Shown piece by piece: positions 36,079 through 47,318 of a stretch of DNA of 64,000 bases. Numbering within the stretch: the stretch's first letter is position 1; each line of letters starts with the position of its first letter. The position numbers were made by a program, and so were the translations under genes. Under the pieces are notes generated by a model. It searched no databases and was not told where the DNA came from. It saw nothing but the letters and a program-made list of their open reading frames with translations. This stretch comes from Planococcus citri (Eukaryota > Arthropoda > Insecta > Hemiptera > Pseudococcidae), in the NCBI RefSeq assembly GCF_950023065.1, contig NC_088678.1, forward strand, positions 60,418,460 to 60,482,459. The letters are read 5' to 3'.

Positions 36079-37850
36079 GGCATTTGTACACCCAAACATA
36101 ACAAATTAACACGAATTTATCGCAGTGTCCAAAACATCCCCACTATGCCATTTCTACTTGAACTGGCTGTGGGAAAAAAGTATCAGCTTTTCACGAAAAG
36201 GTAATTAGTGATTATTGACGAGAAGGAATCAGAGATTTCATATTTTTACTTGGGCTCTTGACGAAATTCCTCACGGTTATTTTTCAGGAGCTCAAAATGT
36301 GAGACACCAATTTTTTCCAAAAACAGCACTTCAAAACAAAAGCTGAAATATTTTCATCACGGGAGTTGGTATCCGGTAAATGTTGTCAAATATCAGTTGT
36401 GGTACGACCGAAATTGCCACGTAAGTGAAAACCCCGTCAAAAAAAAATCAAACCAACTCGTCAAACCAGCAACTGTCAAAAACATCCTCCCTCTCCCCGT
36501 ACACTGAAAGGGACAAAAATGAACTTTACGAACTTTAATGTTGGTTGAGGTATTAATCCCCTTTTTAATAATCATCACAAAATTCCAGTGCCCATTCAAA
36601 AGTACCTTAATTTTTGACCATCTCTAAATTCTGTGGGAAAAAATGAAAAAAAATCACATTTTAAAAATATGAGCAAACATTGATTATTTTTGTCCTTTCC
36701 CCAGGAAATGGAAATTTCTATAGAAAAATAAAAACACGTTGGAGACTGGTATTTTCGGAGGTTGGGGAGGGGGTGAAATAAAGTAGTAATTCACACTGGC
36801 TCGTTTTTTATTTTTTTTTTTTAGAAAAATATTTTTTATAAAGTCAAAAATCATTATATTTACTTACCTAAAAGTTTTATTGTGCTCCAGAGGGAATGGG
36901 CAGCTAAACCTTCATTTTTTTATTAAAGTGCATCCAGCTCTGCCTTCATCTTTAAGAATATTTTTCCTGAAGGGTATCCCGACATTTACCCCTCTCCCTC
37001 ACCTGATTTTTTTGTAATTAGATAATTTTGACCTAAGCATTCAAAAAATCCAAAAATTGTTGTCGAGGTTACCATTTTTTTTCAATACTTCCCCCCTTAT
37101 TATTTTCTTTTTTTTCAGTTCTTATGACGATTTTTCAATATTATTTTCAAAAGTTCCTTCCCCACGTGCCTCTATAAAAAAAGTCCTGCCTATTTTTGAA
37201 ATTTTTCCATTTCTCTCGTCAAAAATTCTAACTTTGAAACCCCCTTTTTCTGGACCTACTGTATACAAAAATAAACTGAAGAAAGTGTGAACATAAGAAT
37301 TTGACACCTGGGTTAGTATTGGAGAAATTAAATGAGATAATCTAGGTGTTTTAAAAATTTTAAGAGGATGTAATGTAAAAGTAAAAATGTGAGAAAATCA
37401 TTCCTAGGCCTAATTCGTAAATTTTCTTACTCAAAAAATTCATTTTGTAGTCTTCTATTTAGTATGATAGCTGGAGGCATGAGGGTTATTCATTCCTCAC
37501 CTATACAGACGTTTAATTCAAAACACTTGAATCATCTCCCAGTCCCACTCACCCTATACACATATAAGATCAAGTCACCTCGCAAATTCATCTCATCTCG
37601 TAGTCATCCAATCCGTATGAAATTCCACTCAGACATCTTCGGATCACCGTCCATGTCCTGATCCAGGACCACAAATCATCTCCCACCATGCTGATACGAG
37701 TAGCATGTTCTTCTTCAACCAATAGACAATCCTCAGTTTAATGAGATTCTATACGCGGGCAACATGGAAAAAAGGTAAATACATAAAAAATGTCACCACA
37801 CAGTGATTGCTTTCTTACCAATTATTATAATTACCGGAATGGCTGGGCTG
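36079..37850. other. AT-rich stretch, no gene seen
   Basis: Low-complexity A/T tracts plus CCTCCCTCTCC-type pyrimidine tracts near 36482 and 37000. None of the open frames shows a domain. Confidence 0.45.
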
Positions 37851-39450
37851 CGTTCAGTCTTGTATTATCATAAAGCCGCCACATAATAGGTTACTTATTA
37901 TTCCGTTAGTGTCCATTTGGTCATTAAGAGGAAAAAATAACCGCAGAAGTTGTGTGGCTTGCAAATCATTCGCAAATTGTCAGTCAACTTATCACCGGCC
38001 GAGTCGGCTTGTCTTCACAATCCAACTTATTCCGTCAGATTCAGCGCGACCTGCAGCCATATTTGAAAGCAAAGAGGAAAAAAAACCATACTCATTTAAA
38101 ATCTTCGCAGATTCTCGTTAAATACATATACATATAAAAGGAGTAGGTATAGGTACGTACATCTCTCGTAGAAGAAAAAAAAATACGTTTTTATATTAAC
38201 CATAAAACGAATATGTAATATTTTCCATTCGTCGAGATTTTAAAAGTCTGATGCCCCCGCTTTATCATTATTTGTAATCGGCCAAATTAACTATTTATAC
38301 GAGTAGAGATTTCGTAACGGTCAAATTGGTTATAATGTTTTTGTATCGCATCTCTCGCACCCCTCTTCGTATTCATCGCCAAGCTGACCTTTTCATTGAA
38401 AAACACAACAATAGCCTTACAGATCGACAAGTTGGGTACCTTTTACCATACTGGTTAAAAAAGATTTAACCCTGCTTGTCGCTCCCTTCATCGGTCGTAC
38501 TTATCGTTTGCCTAATTGTTGACTCATCTGGCAATACACGTGAAATAATTTCACTACCACTCTACCACTCGTTCTTCTCGTCGAGTAATTATTTATTCTT
38601 CGAATGCTCGAGCACTTATAAAATAATATTCTTATAAAATCATCCGCCTACGTTGGACGACTACGAATAAAAAAATCAATATTACGCGACATTGTCGTCG
38701 GCCGTCGACGCTACAGACGCATCGTCGTCTTCGTCTCGTTCTCCTAATGCACCCGAGAGGTTTCTTCTGTCTTATTTTCCCAAACACACATACACACGCG
38801 AGTATAATAAACTTTCCTCTCTATATCTCTCTCTCTCTCTCCAGATGCCAATGGAATCGTAGTGCTGAACTTGAAAAGTAACCATAGCCATGCAGTCTCA
38901 CTCGCGTATACCGAATTAATTCTTTGGTTTGTTGTTGTTGTTGCTGGTGCTGGTGCTAGTACTGTTGCTGTTCTCTGACTCTTTCTCTCTTTCTCTTTCA
39001 CTTTATGAGCTGATTCTTATACAGTAAGCATATGTGAATGTACAATATTACAGAGAGGTATACCTGCCTATTGCATTGTACACAATATCACTACCTATCT
39101 CTCTCTCTTACTCCCTCGCGACCACGTAACTTGTCCTCGTGTACACTGCGCCGCGCATATTCACATCAGCCAAGTATCTTTCTTATGGTTTATGAATTTA
39201 AATTAACCAGCCCGATTATTACATACATTGATATATCCGTTCACGTACATTATGAATTCTCGAAAAATCGTACGTGTACGTTCAAAACGTACAAATACCA
39301 CGGTATCTGGGTATTTTTCCAGCGATACCATCGAAAACTTTGCACAACGAGTGTATCTATTCGTAGCTAGAGGTAAATTGTACGAGGATTTTGATCAGCA
39401 GCCAATGATATCATCTTGGGACCTCTCCTATAGTTGAAAGTTTATGAGGT
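37851..39450. other. CpG-rich block with simple repeats
   Basis: CGTCG/GTCGACG words (38690-38745), (CT)n at about 38827-38842 and CTCTCTCTCT near 39097, (GTT)n/(GCTGGT)n at 38930-38968. Frames over these tracts encode Thr/Ala/Gln runs. CT/GA tracts could act as GAGA-type elements, which is inference. No exon recognised. Confidence 0.35.
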
Positions 39451-40005
39451 ATGAACTTAATTGTTCATTTGTTTCATCGAAAGCAGAGCAGAACTGGCAG
39501 AGCTATGGGTTTCAATTGCCTTCTGAATGTCCTACCTTAAATTTAGATGCAGGGATAAGACAGTTCTAGTTTTTCTTATGGCGAACATTTCGTCTCAAGT
39601 TGTATAAATACATATGGATTAGGATGATTCTTAATACTTACTTGGTGGAATTTTTTTCCATTTTTTTTTGCTCCCACCCTCCCTCCAAAGTGGTTTCATT
39701 TGATGAAAAAATAAATCCCATAAAGTTTCAACCTCCTAAGTAAAAAAAAAGTAGTGCCAGATTACCTCAAATTGAAAAAAAAATCAAAAAATGGAAAAAT
39801 AAGCAAAATTTATTATTTTTTGATTTTTTCACCCTGCTCCCTCCCAATATTCTCTATTTGAACCAGAACCACCCCTAAATTTTTTTACTCCTCTAGTGGG
39901 AAAAAAGTGAGTTTGAAAGGGTTCAAATTTGCTATTTTTAACAATAAAATCACATTATAGCAACTATCACGATTGGGGAGGGATAAAAAACGTTGGGAGC
40001 TGTTT
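39451..40005. other. AT-rich stretch with C-rich words
   Basis: GCTCCCACCCTCCCTCC and CACCCTGCTCCCTCCC words with AAAATTT spacers. The composition resembles the tandem duplication that follows but I cannot align whole units. Confidence 0.35.
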
Positions 40006-40009
40006 TGGT

Positions 40010-40475
40010 TCAAAGAGGTAATATTGGGATGAAGTATGTAGAATGAAAACAATAAAAAATTTTAAAATTCTGCATCATTTTCTATTTTTCAATGTTTTGT
40101 AAAATGGTTTGGGGTGGGGGAGAGGGGAATTTGGCACCGCTTTTTTTCGTTGAGGGCAAAAACAAAATTCGAGAATTACTTTCTCAACAAATGGCACAAC
40201 TTTGTGAGGTGGGAGCAAAAAAAATCTCAAACTTGAAAATAGGGGAATATTGGGATAAGTAGGTACATACATAGAATAAAAACAATCAAAAATTAAGAAA
40301 TTCCGCATCATTTTCTATTTTTCAATGTTTTGAAAAATGGCGTGGGGAGAAATTTAGCACCCCTTTTTTCCATTGAGGGGAAAAACAAAATTCGAGAATT
40401 ATTTTCTCATCAAATGTATGTAACAATTTGTGGGGTGGGAGTAAAAAAAATCTCAAACTTGAAAATACGAGCCAC
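40010..40475. repeat. Tandem duplication, unit about 233 bp, two copies
   Basis: The words AATATTGGGAT, AAAACAATxAAAAA, GCATCATTTTCTATTTTTCAATG, GAGGGxAAAAACAAAATTCGAGAATTA and GTGGGAGxAAAAAAAATCTC recur in the same order; GCATCA starts at 40072 and 40305. Identity is about 85% by eye. Minus-strand open frames over both units give similar peptides because the DNA is duplicated, not because a protein is under selection. Confidence 0.75.
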
Positions 40476-42038
40476 CCTATTATCCATTGAAAAAATAATA
40501 ATTTAGGCAAAATACACTTAAGCTAAAGTATCTGGTTCAGAAAAGAAGAGTAGTGTCAAGAATCGGAAAATTCTCAACTCTATATCACTAATCTACCTAC
40601 ATTCCATTTTATTTCTTTCCTCAGTCGAAATGAAAATATCACATCAAATTGAAATGGAATTTCGTGTTGTGGTTGGAGAGGGAGGGGTGAGACTGAAATT
40701 TTCCCAATTTTTCCCTGTGAGACCACCCCCCCCCTCCGCCCTCTTCCAACAGATTTTTTCAGCTAATTGGCCAGATATGGTTCAAATAAGTTTTGAAAGG
40801 GGAGTTGGAAACAAAAAAAATGTTGAATAAGTAGTTACCTACCTACCTAATTTTAAATTTTCAAAAATGGTTATTTTACAAAAAAAATTGGATTTTTCCA
40901 TTAAGTAATTTGGTCGTATTTTTAAAATTTCTCAAATTAATTTTTCTATTCTTGAAAATTTTTGAAAAATTGCGCAGCAGAATGAATTTATCTAGATTTG
41001 CCCAAGTACAGTGAGGGCAAAAACTGTGAAAAATTGATTATTCGAAGCGCAAAACAACATCCTTCTTGATGCAAAAAAATGATTTTCATGACTTCAACAT
41101 TTTTAGTTTGGTTTCAGGAAATTGTAACATTATCAAGAATAGGAATAAGGTTCGACAAAAATGCTCGCAACTTATGGTCAGAGAATTTAAATGCGAAAGC
41201 TTTTTAAAATTTATAGGTAGCCTAATTCAAAAACCCATTGGTTTTTGGTAATTCTTTGATTTTTCCAACTTACACTTTTTCCCAACGATTCCCAAGTTGC
41301 CTAACCTTTTCTAATTCATCCTATTTCTCCCAAAAATGTCCAACTGTTTGCCAACATTTTTCTGGCCGGGAGGGGGGGGGGGGTAAAAGATACCCACCTA
41401 CAACCTTCTCCCCCCCAGGCACGTCTCTTTCCAAAGTGCAAAACTATTTTTTTTTTTTTTAGATAATTCGTTTTGTTTATGAATTTCTGTTTTTGATGAA
41501 AAAGTCTCAATTGACTGAAGTAAAAAAAAGCTTTAGCAAGATTTTTGACCCCTATAAAATCAATCCAAAATAATGTTTCTAAAATTCAAAAAAATTACAA
41601 AATCTTGGTTATGGCAGTTATAGATTATTCGATCCGGTTTGATTTTGTTGAATCTTAGTGTGTCAATCCGAGAAGTTTCCTTATGATCTGATCTGTTTAT
41701 CTAATTTCTTATTTTAAAAGACTCACTCTTAACATCTTTTCTGGTTCTCCATGGGTTCTCCAGGTAAACTAAACTTGGTATATTCACTCGCCACTTTTGA
41801 GATAATTTACCTAAACCAATTGACGCGAATTATCTTCCTATTCCTGTCACATGGAACCTGTTGTGGATATAAGTCTTTGACCAGAGCAGAGTATTAAAAG
41901 CTCATTATTTTATTATACTACGTGGTGTAATTTAAATCGGTAAATCGGCTTATTTGTAGGTGGACATTGTAGGAGTTTACACCAGCTCGTTAACAATGAG
42001 AAGTTTAAATTCTCGTATAAGGTATTCGATAGTAATTT

Positions 42039-42071
<33 letters not shown>

Positions 42072-42190
42072 CGATAACAGTCTAACATAATAGTATTTTT
42101 AATATGAAACTTCTATTAAAACTATGACATGGTGTAAATAATTGGTAATAATAAGCTGGCCTGTTCTCGCTGTTAATTTTTTTCCCTTTT
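40476..42190. other. AT-rich stretch with G/C runs and an A28 run
   Basis: Contains C9-rich tracts near 40727, a G-rich tract at 41371-41383 and an uninterrupted A28 at 42044-42071. No element boundary or gene recognised. The A28 may be a retro-element tail. Confidence 0.4.
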
Positions 42191-42880
42191 TTAGTTCAAG
42201 ATCCATGACGTAATTTATCAATTATATCGCCTCCTTTGTCCCTCCTCCCACGTATCCTATAAGCTATACTATATAGCGTGCTGTACAATGTTTACTAGGA
42301 AAATGCATCGCGTATTACGTTCGCTCTGTCCGCGTCTATCTTTTTCTAATGTCTCGGTGTGTCCACCGTGTACCTACACTTGGAACGTACCACCGTATTA
42401 CGTGTAATGAATTCGTGAAGGTTCGTACATAGTTATCGGCCGTGAGTACGGAGGCCTAAGGCAATCTAACAATACAAAAAATAAATAAAAAAATACCTAA
42501 TAATGAAATAATGAAAAATATTAGATTAAAAATAATAAAAATAAAGCACTACTGTACGCTCTTTTGTTTTGCTCGCGTATTATACTTACCTATTGTCTAC
42601 AGGTAATTTTAGATTTTCACGCACTTCCAAATCTATCCACAGCAGTGCTGTAAAAACCACCGCGTACTCGGCAGTGAGTTTTAACCAAAATCTTCGCCGG
42701 GTCTCATCTCTCTAGCTCTCTGTGGAGTTTTTCCTCTTTTTTTTTCTCACTCTCCTCCGCGGCTTTGTTTTGCTCTGCTACCCCGACGAACCGAGTCAAT
42801 TAAAATGTATCCATTTTGACTTATCAGCAGACAGACACCGAGACGCGGATTTCGAACCGAGGTGACCTTGAAACAATGAC
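42191..42880. other. CpG-rich block
   Basis: CGCGTATTACGTTCG, GTCCGCGTC and CCGCGG-like words. A frame at 42816-43076 (86 codons) starts within it and has mixed composition but no domain, signal peptide or known similarity. I leave it uncalled. Confidence 0.3.
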
Positions 42881-43745
42881 ATCGGTAATTGGACTTTGGT
42901 CTGAGACTTGGTTATCTATTTCACCGATAGATACTTGTCATACGAAGTATTCAAATTCATTTTGCGATGATATGGCCTCAAGCATGATGAACGAATGTAT
43001 TTTTAATGAACAGTGGAGTGAGGAAAAGGCGAAGGGAAGGTTCCTAAAGATGAATGTTCGTTTTGGGTTTTGTTGAACTATGGATTGCGGAGTCGTTATG
43101 TTGAAAGAAAATCAACTGCTGACTTATCTCTGAAATTCTGAAATGAAACAACTAAAAGATAATTAGTTAATTAGTAAAATTGGGTCTGAATATTGAACTT
43201 AGATCTATGAGGTAGGTAAGTTGAATTGATTCAAGATAGATAAGTACTAAGTACATAGGTACTCAAAAATTTTCTAAAACTTTCTTTAAAAACTAGGAAA
43301 TTGAACCCTCTTGGAAAAAATTATCTAAAGAAGCCAGAAAGTTGTAAACTTTTTAAAAATGTTCTTCACGAAGTCAGTTGACTATAATGAAGAATTAAGA
43401 TCTGCATGAGAAAGTAAACATGACGACTTTTTCCTAGAGAAAATACGAAAACATGTTGAACATTGAGTGAAAAAATTGAGGCTGCAAACGTGATTTATAG
43501 CTTGTAGAAAAATGAAATTTTGAATTTTTAGCGAGGAAATCAAAATGTATGCAATATTTCCACCTTAAACTTTACCGAAAATTGAAAAATCAACTTTGAT
43601 GGCATGATGGCTCAAAATTAGGTTCTGAAGTCTGGAGAACATACTTTTTAGGTGAGCCAAATTCCAGCTCAGTAGGATACCACGGGTTATAAATTTCCCT
43701 ATGTCAGACCAAGTTATTCATTTTATAGGTAGGTAGCACCTCAAG
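42881..43745. other. AT-rich stretch, no gene supported
   Basis: Holds most of the uncalled 86-codon frame (42816-43076), then ordinary AT-rich sequence. No TIR or RNA gene. Confidence 0.4.
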
Positions 43746-43747
43746 TA

Positions 43748-43948
43748 CAGGGTGCCCAGAAATATTGTGAACCCCTAAAAAAGTTTTCTGCTAAATGTTT
43801 CAGTTGATCACACTGAATGATAATAATGATAGCACATGCTTGGTTGTTAGACTGAGGTGATAACATTCCACTGCATCTACTTCACGTGGGCAACCTATAT
43901 TTTTAATAAAAAACTTTCTTTGGGTTCACAATATTCCTGGGCACCCTG
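43748..43948. mobile_element. Tc1/mariner-type MITE (201 bp)
   Basis: The TIRs start CAGGGTGCCCAG at the left and end CTGGGCACCCTG at the right. Pairing extends to 27 bp through AATATTGTGAACCC with one mismatch. TA lies on both sides (43746-43747, 43949-43950), the target duplication expected for Tc1/mariner. The short interior has no transposase. Low divergence between the TIRs suggests limited age. Confidence 0.85.
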
Positions 43949-44024
43949 TACATATGTACCTATTTTTAAAAATGCAGATCAAAAAATGGACTTGAGGTGT
44001 CCATCTGTATAAATTAGCTCAAAC

Positions 44025-44246
44025 TTACTCAAACTAGGGTACTGTATAATAGGTATGATCGACGTCAGTCATTTTGGTTGTCTCGTGTCGTTGTGTACAT
44101 TCGTCGATAGTAAATGTTGTATAAGTGTGGGTGAGACTTACGCACACTTATACAACATTTACTATCGACGAATGTACACAACGACGTGGGACAACCAAAA
44201 TGGCTGACGTCGATCATACCCATTATACAGTACCTTACTCAAACTA
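44025..44246. mobile_element. 198-bp palindromic element between 12-bp direct repeats
   Basis: 44037-44234 is nearly a perfect palindrome: arms from GGTACTGTATAAT to ATTATACAGTACC, through GATCGACGTCAG and ACATTCGTCGATAGTAAATG, around a short centre near 44136. TTACTCAAACTA is repeated exactly at 44025-44036 and 44235-44246, directly abutting the arms, as a target duplication would. Twelve base pairs is longer than for hAT (8) or mariner (2); MULE-type fold-back elements usually give about 9. No coding content. Confidence 0.8.
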
Positions 44247-44477
44247 CACAAATCCTTCAAATATGTTGATGATAAGCCAAAGCTCGATTTTTTGCTGCCC
44301 CAATTGATTTCCACTTCCCACTGGGTGAAAATCTGCTGATGATACACGACAAAAAAACGAGGCAGGAATTGCAACACTTTCCACCAATACTTTTCTGCTC
44401 ATTAATCAGCGCGCATATTTTTTAATTTTTTATGTGATAAATTCTGCCAATGTCCAATATTCATGAAAAATTTGTTG

Positions 44478-44548
44478 GCTCTGCCTGGGATCGAACCCGG
44501 GTCTCTGAGTTGGAGAGCGACTTTTCTACTTACCTAACCACCAGGCCC
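44478..44548 (-). repeat. tRNA-derived SINE head or tRNA pseudogene
   Basis: Minus strand: an A-box-like GTGGTTAGGTAAGTAG and a perfect B box GGTTCGATCCC (plus 44487-44497). The T arm pairs with one mismatch and the anticodon stem at four of five positions; the putative anticodon loop lacks the usual U33. The 3' side runs into CAACAAATTTTTCATG instead of CCA. This reads as a SINE head or pseudo-tRNA, not a working tRNA gene. Chance frames cross it on both strands. Confidence 0.6.
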
Positions 44549-45107
44549 AGACCCACCCACCGAGTTACCAAGAAAATCTTAGTAGGCCCCGATGTATTTG
44601 GGTCAATGAGGTAAAAACTGGACCACTTAAAAAATTTCTGAATGAATTTTTATGCTCAGTGTCCTGCACATTAAAAAATGGTAGAAAATAATTTGGCTGA
44701 TTAATTGAGGAGCCCAAAATCGAGGCCAATAAAATGGGACATCTCGGTAGGTAGCTTGTTCTTGGGTCCAGCCCTGCTAACCACTGGGACATATGATGGA
44801 ATGAATGCAAATCAAGCAGTCCGGTCGGACTGCCCCGCCAAGCAAGAAAAAAAACGAACACAAAAAAAAACAAAAAACGATAGTACCAAACGTGATGACA
44901 GTCCGGCCACTTACTGCTTATATTCCCTGAACAACTAAGCGTATTTTCAATGATGAATTTCTCGCGAATAAAAACACGCACGAATCTGATTTTTTGATAT
45001 GTTGTTGGCATCAACGAGAGCTTTAATTTGGTATGCTTACAAACTTTCTACGGTAAAAAAATGATGTAGATTGGAATACCCAAAGTTAGCATTTTGGGGT
45101 AATTTTT
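44549..45107. other. Non-coding stretch with a 149-codon chance frame
   Basis: The minus-strand frame 44565-45014 is the second longest in the window, but it overlaps an equally open plus-strand frame (44705-44938), is interrupted by a poly-A-type Phe/Val run and contains no domain. The GC-richer 44740-44850 contains a TGGTTAGCAGG A-box-like word on the minus strand without a B box. Confidence 0.4.
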
Positions 45108-46071
45108 GAAATCACTAATCTTCGTGTCAAGAGAAAACTACTGAACCAATTCAAGTCAAATTTCGTACACTAGTGTAAATTAATGAGTTATTTTTAGATA
45201 CAACGTCAGTTTTGAAAAAAAATTATTTTTGACCCCCTTTTTCTCAATTTTAAAATTTCCTTCCCACCTAAAACACCCCCAAAATGAAAATTTTTCGTGG
45301 TACCGTAGAAAAGGGTCATCTACATTATATTCGCCATCATTGTGCAAAATTTCGAGCAAATCGATTCATTTGGAAAGGCTGTAGCTTTGTCAACGGAAAT
45401 TTAAGCATGAAATTTCGGGATGACTATTTCCATTTTTCATCCTAAACCACCCAAAAAATGAAAATTGTTAGCTGTACCATAAAAAAGGGTCATCTACATC
45501 ATGTTCACTATCAATGTGCAAAATCTCAAGCAAATCGGTTCATCAAGAGAGGCTGTAGCCTTGTCAACGGAAATTTCAGCATGAAAATTCATGAAAATTT
45601 CCGTTGACAAGGCTACAGCTTCTCCAAATGAACCGATTTGCTTGAAATTTTGCACAGTTGTATTAAATGTGATGCAGATGACCCTTTTTTATGGTACAGC
45701 AAACAATTTTTATTTTTAGGGTGATTGAGAGTGAAAAATGAAAATATTCATGAAATTTCATGCTTAAATTTCCGTTGACAAGGCTACAGCTTCTCCAAAT
45801 GAACCGATTTGCTTGAAATTTTGCAAAATGATAGCGAATGTAATGTAGATGACCCTTTTCTGCGGTACAACGAGAAATTTTCATTTTTGGGGGGTTTTAT
45901 GGGGGAAAGCAATTTTTAAATTGTAAAAAAGGGAGTCAAAAATGATTTTTATGATTTTTTTTATAAATAACTAACGTTATATTTTGAAATAATATCCTAA
46001 TTTAAATAACTGTACGAAATTTGACTCATATCGGTTCGGTAGTGTTCTTCTAGTGAGAAACTTTGTGATTT
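45108..46071. repeat. Long inverted repeat 2: two tandem units opposed to two inverted units (about 964 bp)
   Basis: A unit of about 170 bp (AAGGGTCATCTACAT ... GCAAAATTTCAAGCAAATCG ... GCTGTAGCCTTGTCAACGG) occurs twice on the plus strand (45300-45420, 45470-45580) and twice inverted (45600-45690, 45765-45875). The symmetry centre is near 45586. Outer flanks also pair (AGTCAAATTTCGTACA at 45154 against TGTACGAAATTTGACT at 46011). Arms are about 85% alike by eye. The repeated peptide-like frame (K-G-H-L-H-Y-I ... V-N-G-N-L-S-M-K) is a by-product of the DNA unit. Confidence 0.85.
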
Positions 46072-46094
46072 AATTAACAAATTATTCTAAAATT

Positions 46095-46445
46095 GTTGGT
46101 GTACCCGAATTCCCATTAATAATTTATAATAATGTACATTATTTAAAAAAAAAAAAAAAAAAAAGTCGTGATATCAATCGAAAATACTTTTAAAAAACAA
46201 AAATTCCGCCAACCAAAAAAAAAAACTTACCTACAAAAAAACAAAAAGAATTGTCAACAAAAATCTGATATTCTAAACTTCTTGGAGTATGTACCCAAAT
46301 TCGCATCAACAATTTACAATACCTATGTACACATTAAAAAAAAAGTCGTGATATCCATCAAAAATACTTTTAAAAAGCAAAATTACCGCCAACCAAAAAA
46401 AAAAAAAAAAAAACTTGCAAAAAGAATTGTCAACAAAAATCTGTT
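46095..46445 (+). repeat. Tandem duplication, unit about 180 bp
   Basis: TGTACCCGAATTCxCATxAAxAATTTA, TGTACA, poly-A, GTCGTGATATC(A/C)ATC, AAAATACTTTTAAAAA, CCGCCAACC, poly-A and AAAGAATTGTCAACAAAAATCTG occur twice in the same order. The second copy forms the left end of the inverted repeat that follows. Confidence 0.75.
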
Positions 46446-46883
46446 CATTAAGTAACTTTAATGAAAAAATTCATGATATCAAAACATCGCCAAGCAATTT
46501 TCATTCAGCAGTTGTGATCAGGAATTGATATGGAATTTCAAATTAATTTGGTACTTACTGAAATAAAATATCCATAAGTTTGAGAACTGAATTGAAAAAC
46601 CGGGCCAAGCGCCGGCGGAATTTATCGGTCCGGTTTTTCAATTCAGTTCTCAAACTTATGGATATTTTATTTCAGTAAGTACCAAATTAATTTGAAATTC
46701 CATATCAATTCCTGATCACAACTGCTGAATGAAAATTGCTTGGCGATGTTTTGATATCATGAATTTTTTCATTAAAGTTACTTAATGAACAGATTTTTGT
46801 TGACAATTCTTTTTGCAAGTTTTTTTTTTTTTTTTTTTTGGTTGGCGGTAATTTTGCTTTTTAAAAGTATTTTTGATGGATAT
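46351..46883. repeat. Long inverted repeat 3, near-perfect hairpin (533 bp)
   Basis: The arms run from ATATCCATCAAAAATAC (46351) to GTATTTTTGATGGATAT (46883). They are almost identical throughout, differing mainly in the length of the poly-A/poly-T tract. The loop is about 20 nt at 46607-46626 and GC-rich (GCGCCGGCGG). The near-identity of the arms implies recent formation or ongoing homogenisation. Confidence 0.92.
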
Positions 46884-47015
46884 TTCTATACTATGCTAAA
46901 ACATTTGTGTAAAATTCTACATTTACATGTGTTATTTAGCAAAACGCGAAAGAATATGCCACAATAAGCAGGTTGGTGCTGTATTTTGTAGTTGGTTTCT
47001 TCCAGCATTCGGACC

Positions 47016-47318
47016 GGGCACTCACATAGGGGCGCTAGTGAGCTGGCAAATGTTTACATTTTTCAGACAGGGCCTTTCTTATCAGTGTTTACGAAAGCAT
47101 TAATTTCAAGGGTTAAAACTAAAAAAATAATTTGATGTACATTATTTTTACGCTTTGTCGATTATTATTGCATATTAATCATGACTGAATCATATTTTCA
47201 TTTTTAACTCGTAAATCCAACATTTTGGCAAAATACGATTGATAAGAAAGGGTTAAGAAAAAGCCCCGTCAGAAGAAGCTGAACAATGGGCACACTAGCG
47301 CCCTCTTCATGAGTGCCC
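47016..47318. mobile_element. TIR element (303 bp), class unknown
   Basis: The left end GGGCACTCACATAGGGGCGC and the right end's complement GGGCACTCATGAAGAGGGCG align over about 25 bp with small gaps and both continue to GCGCTAGTG. A second inner pair CCTTTCTTATCA / TGATAAGAAAGG supports a folded structure. No clear target duplication was found. The TIRs contain AGxGGGCGCTAG, which resembles part of a CTCF core motif. Confidence 0.6.

Noticed and set aside
42044..42071. A28 run as the poly(A) tail of a processed pseudogene
   Set aside because: No coding or UTR-like body upstream and no flanking duplication could be identified.
44478..44548. Functional tRNA gene
   Set aside because: Acceptor stem poorly paired, no U33, and the 3' side runs into AT-rich tail; a SINE head or pseudo-tRNA fits better.
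44565..45014. 149-codon minus-strand frame
   Set aside because: Overlaps a fully open plus-strand frame, includes a Phe/Val run from poly-A and shows no recognisable motif.
45663..45884. Repeated peptide K-G-H-L-H-x-I ... V-N-G-N-L-S-M-K
   Set aside because: It is encoded by each copy of the hairpin unit, on both strands; DNA-level inverted repetition explains it.
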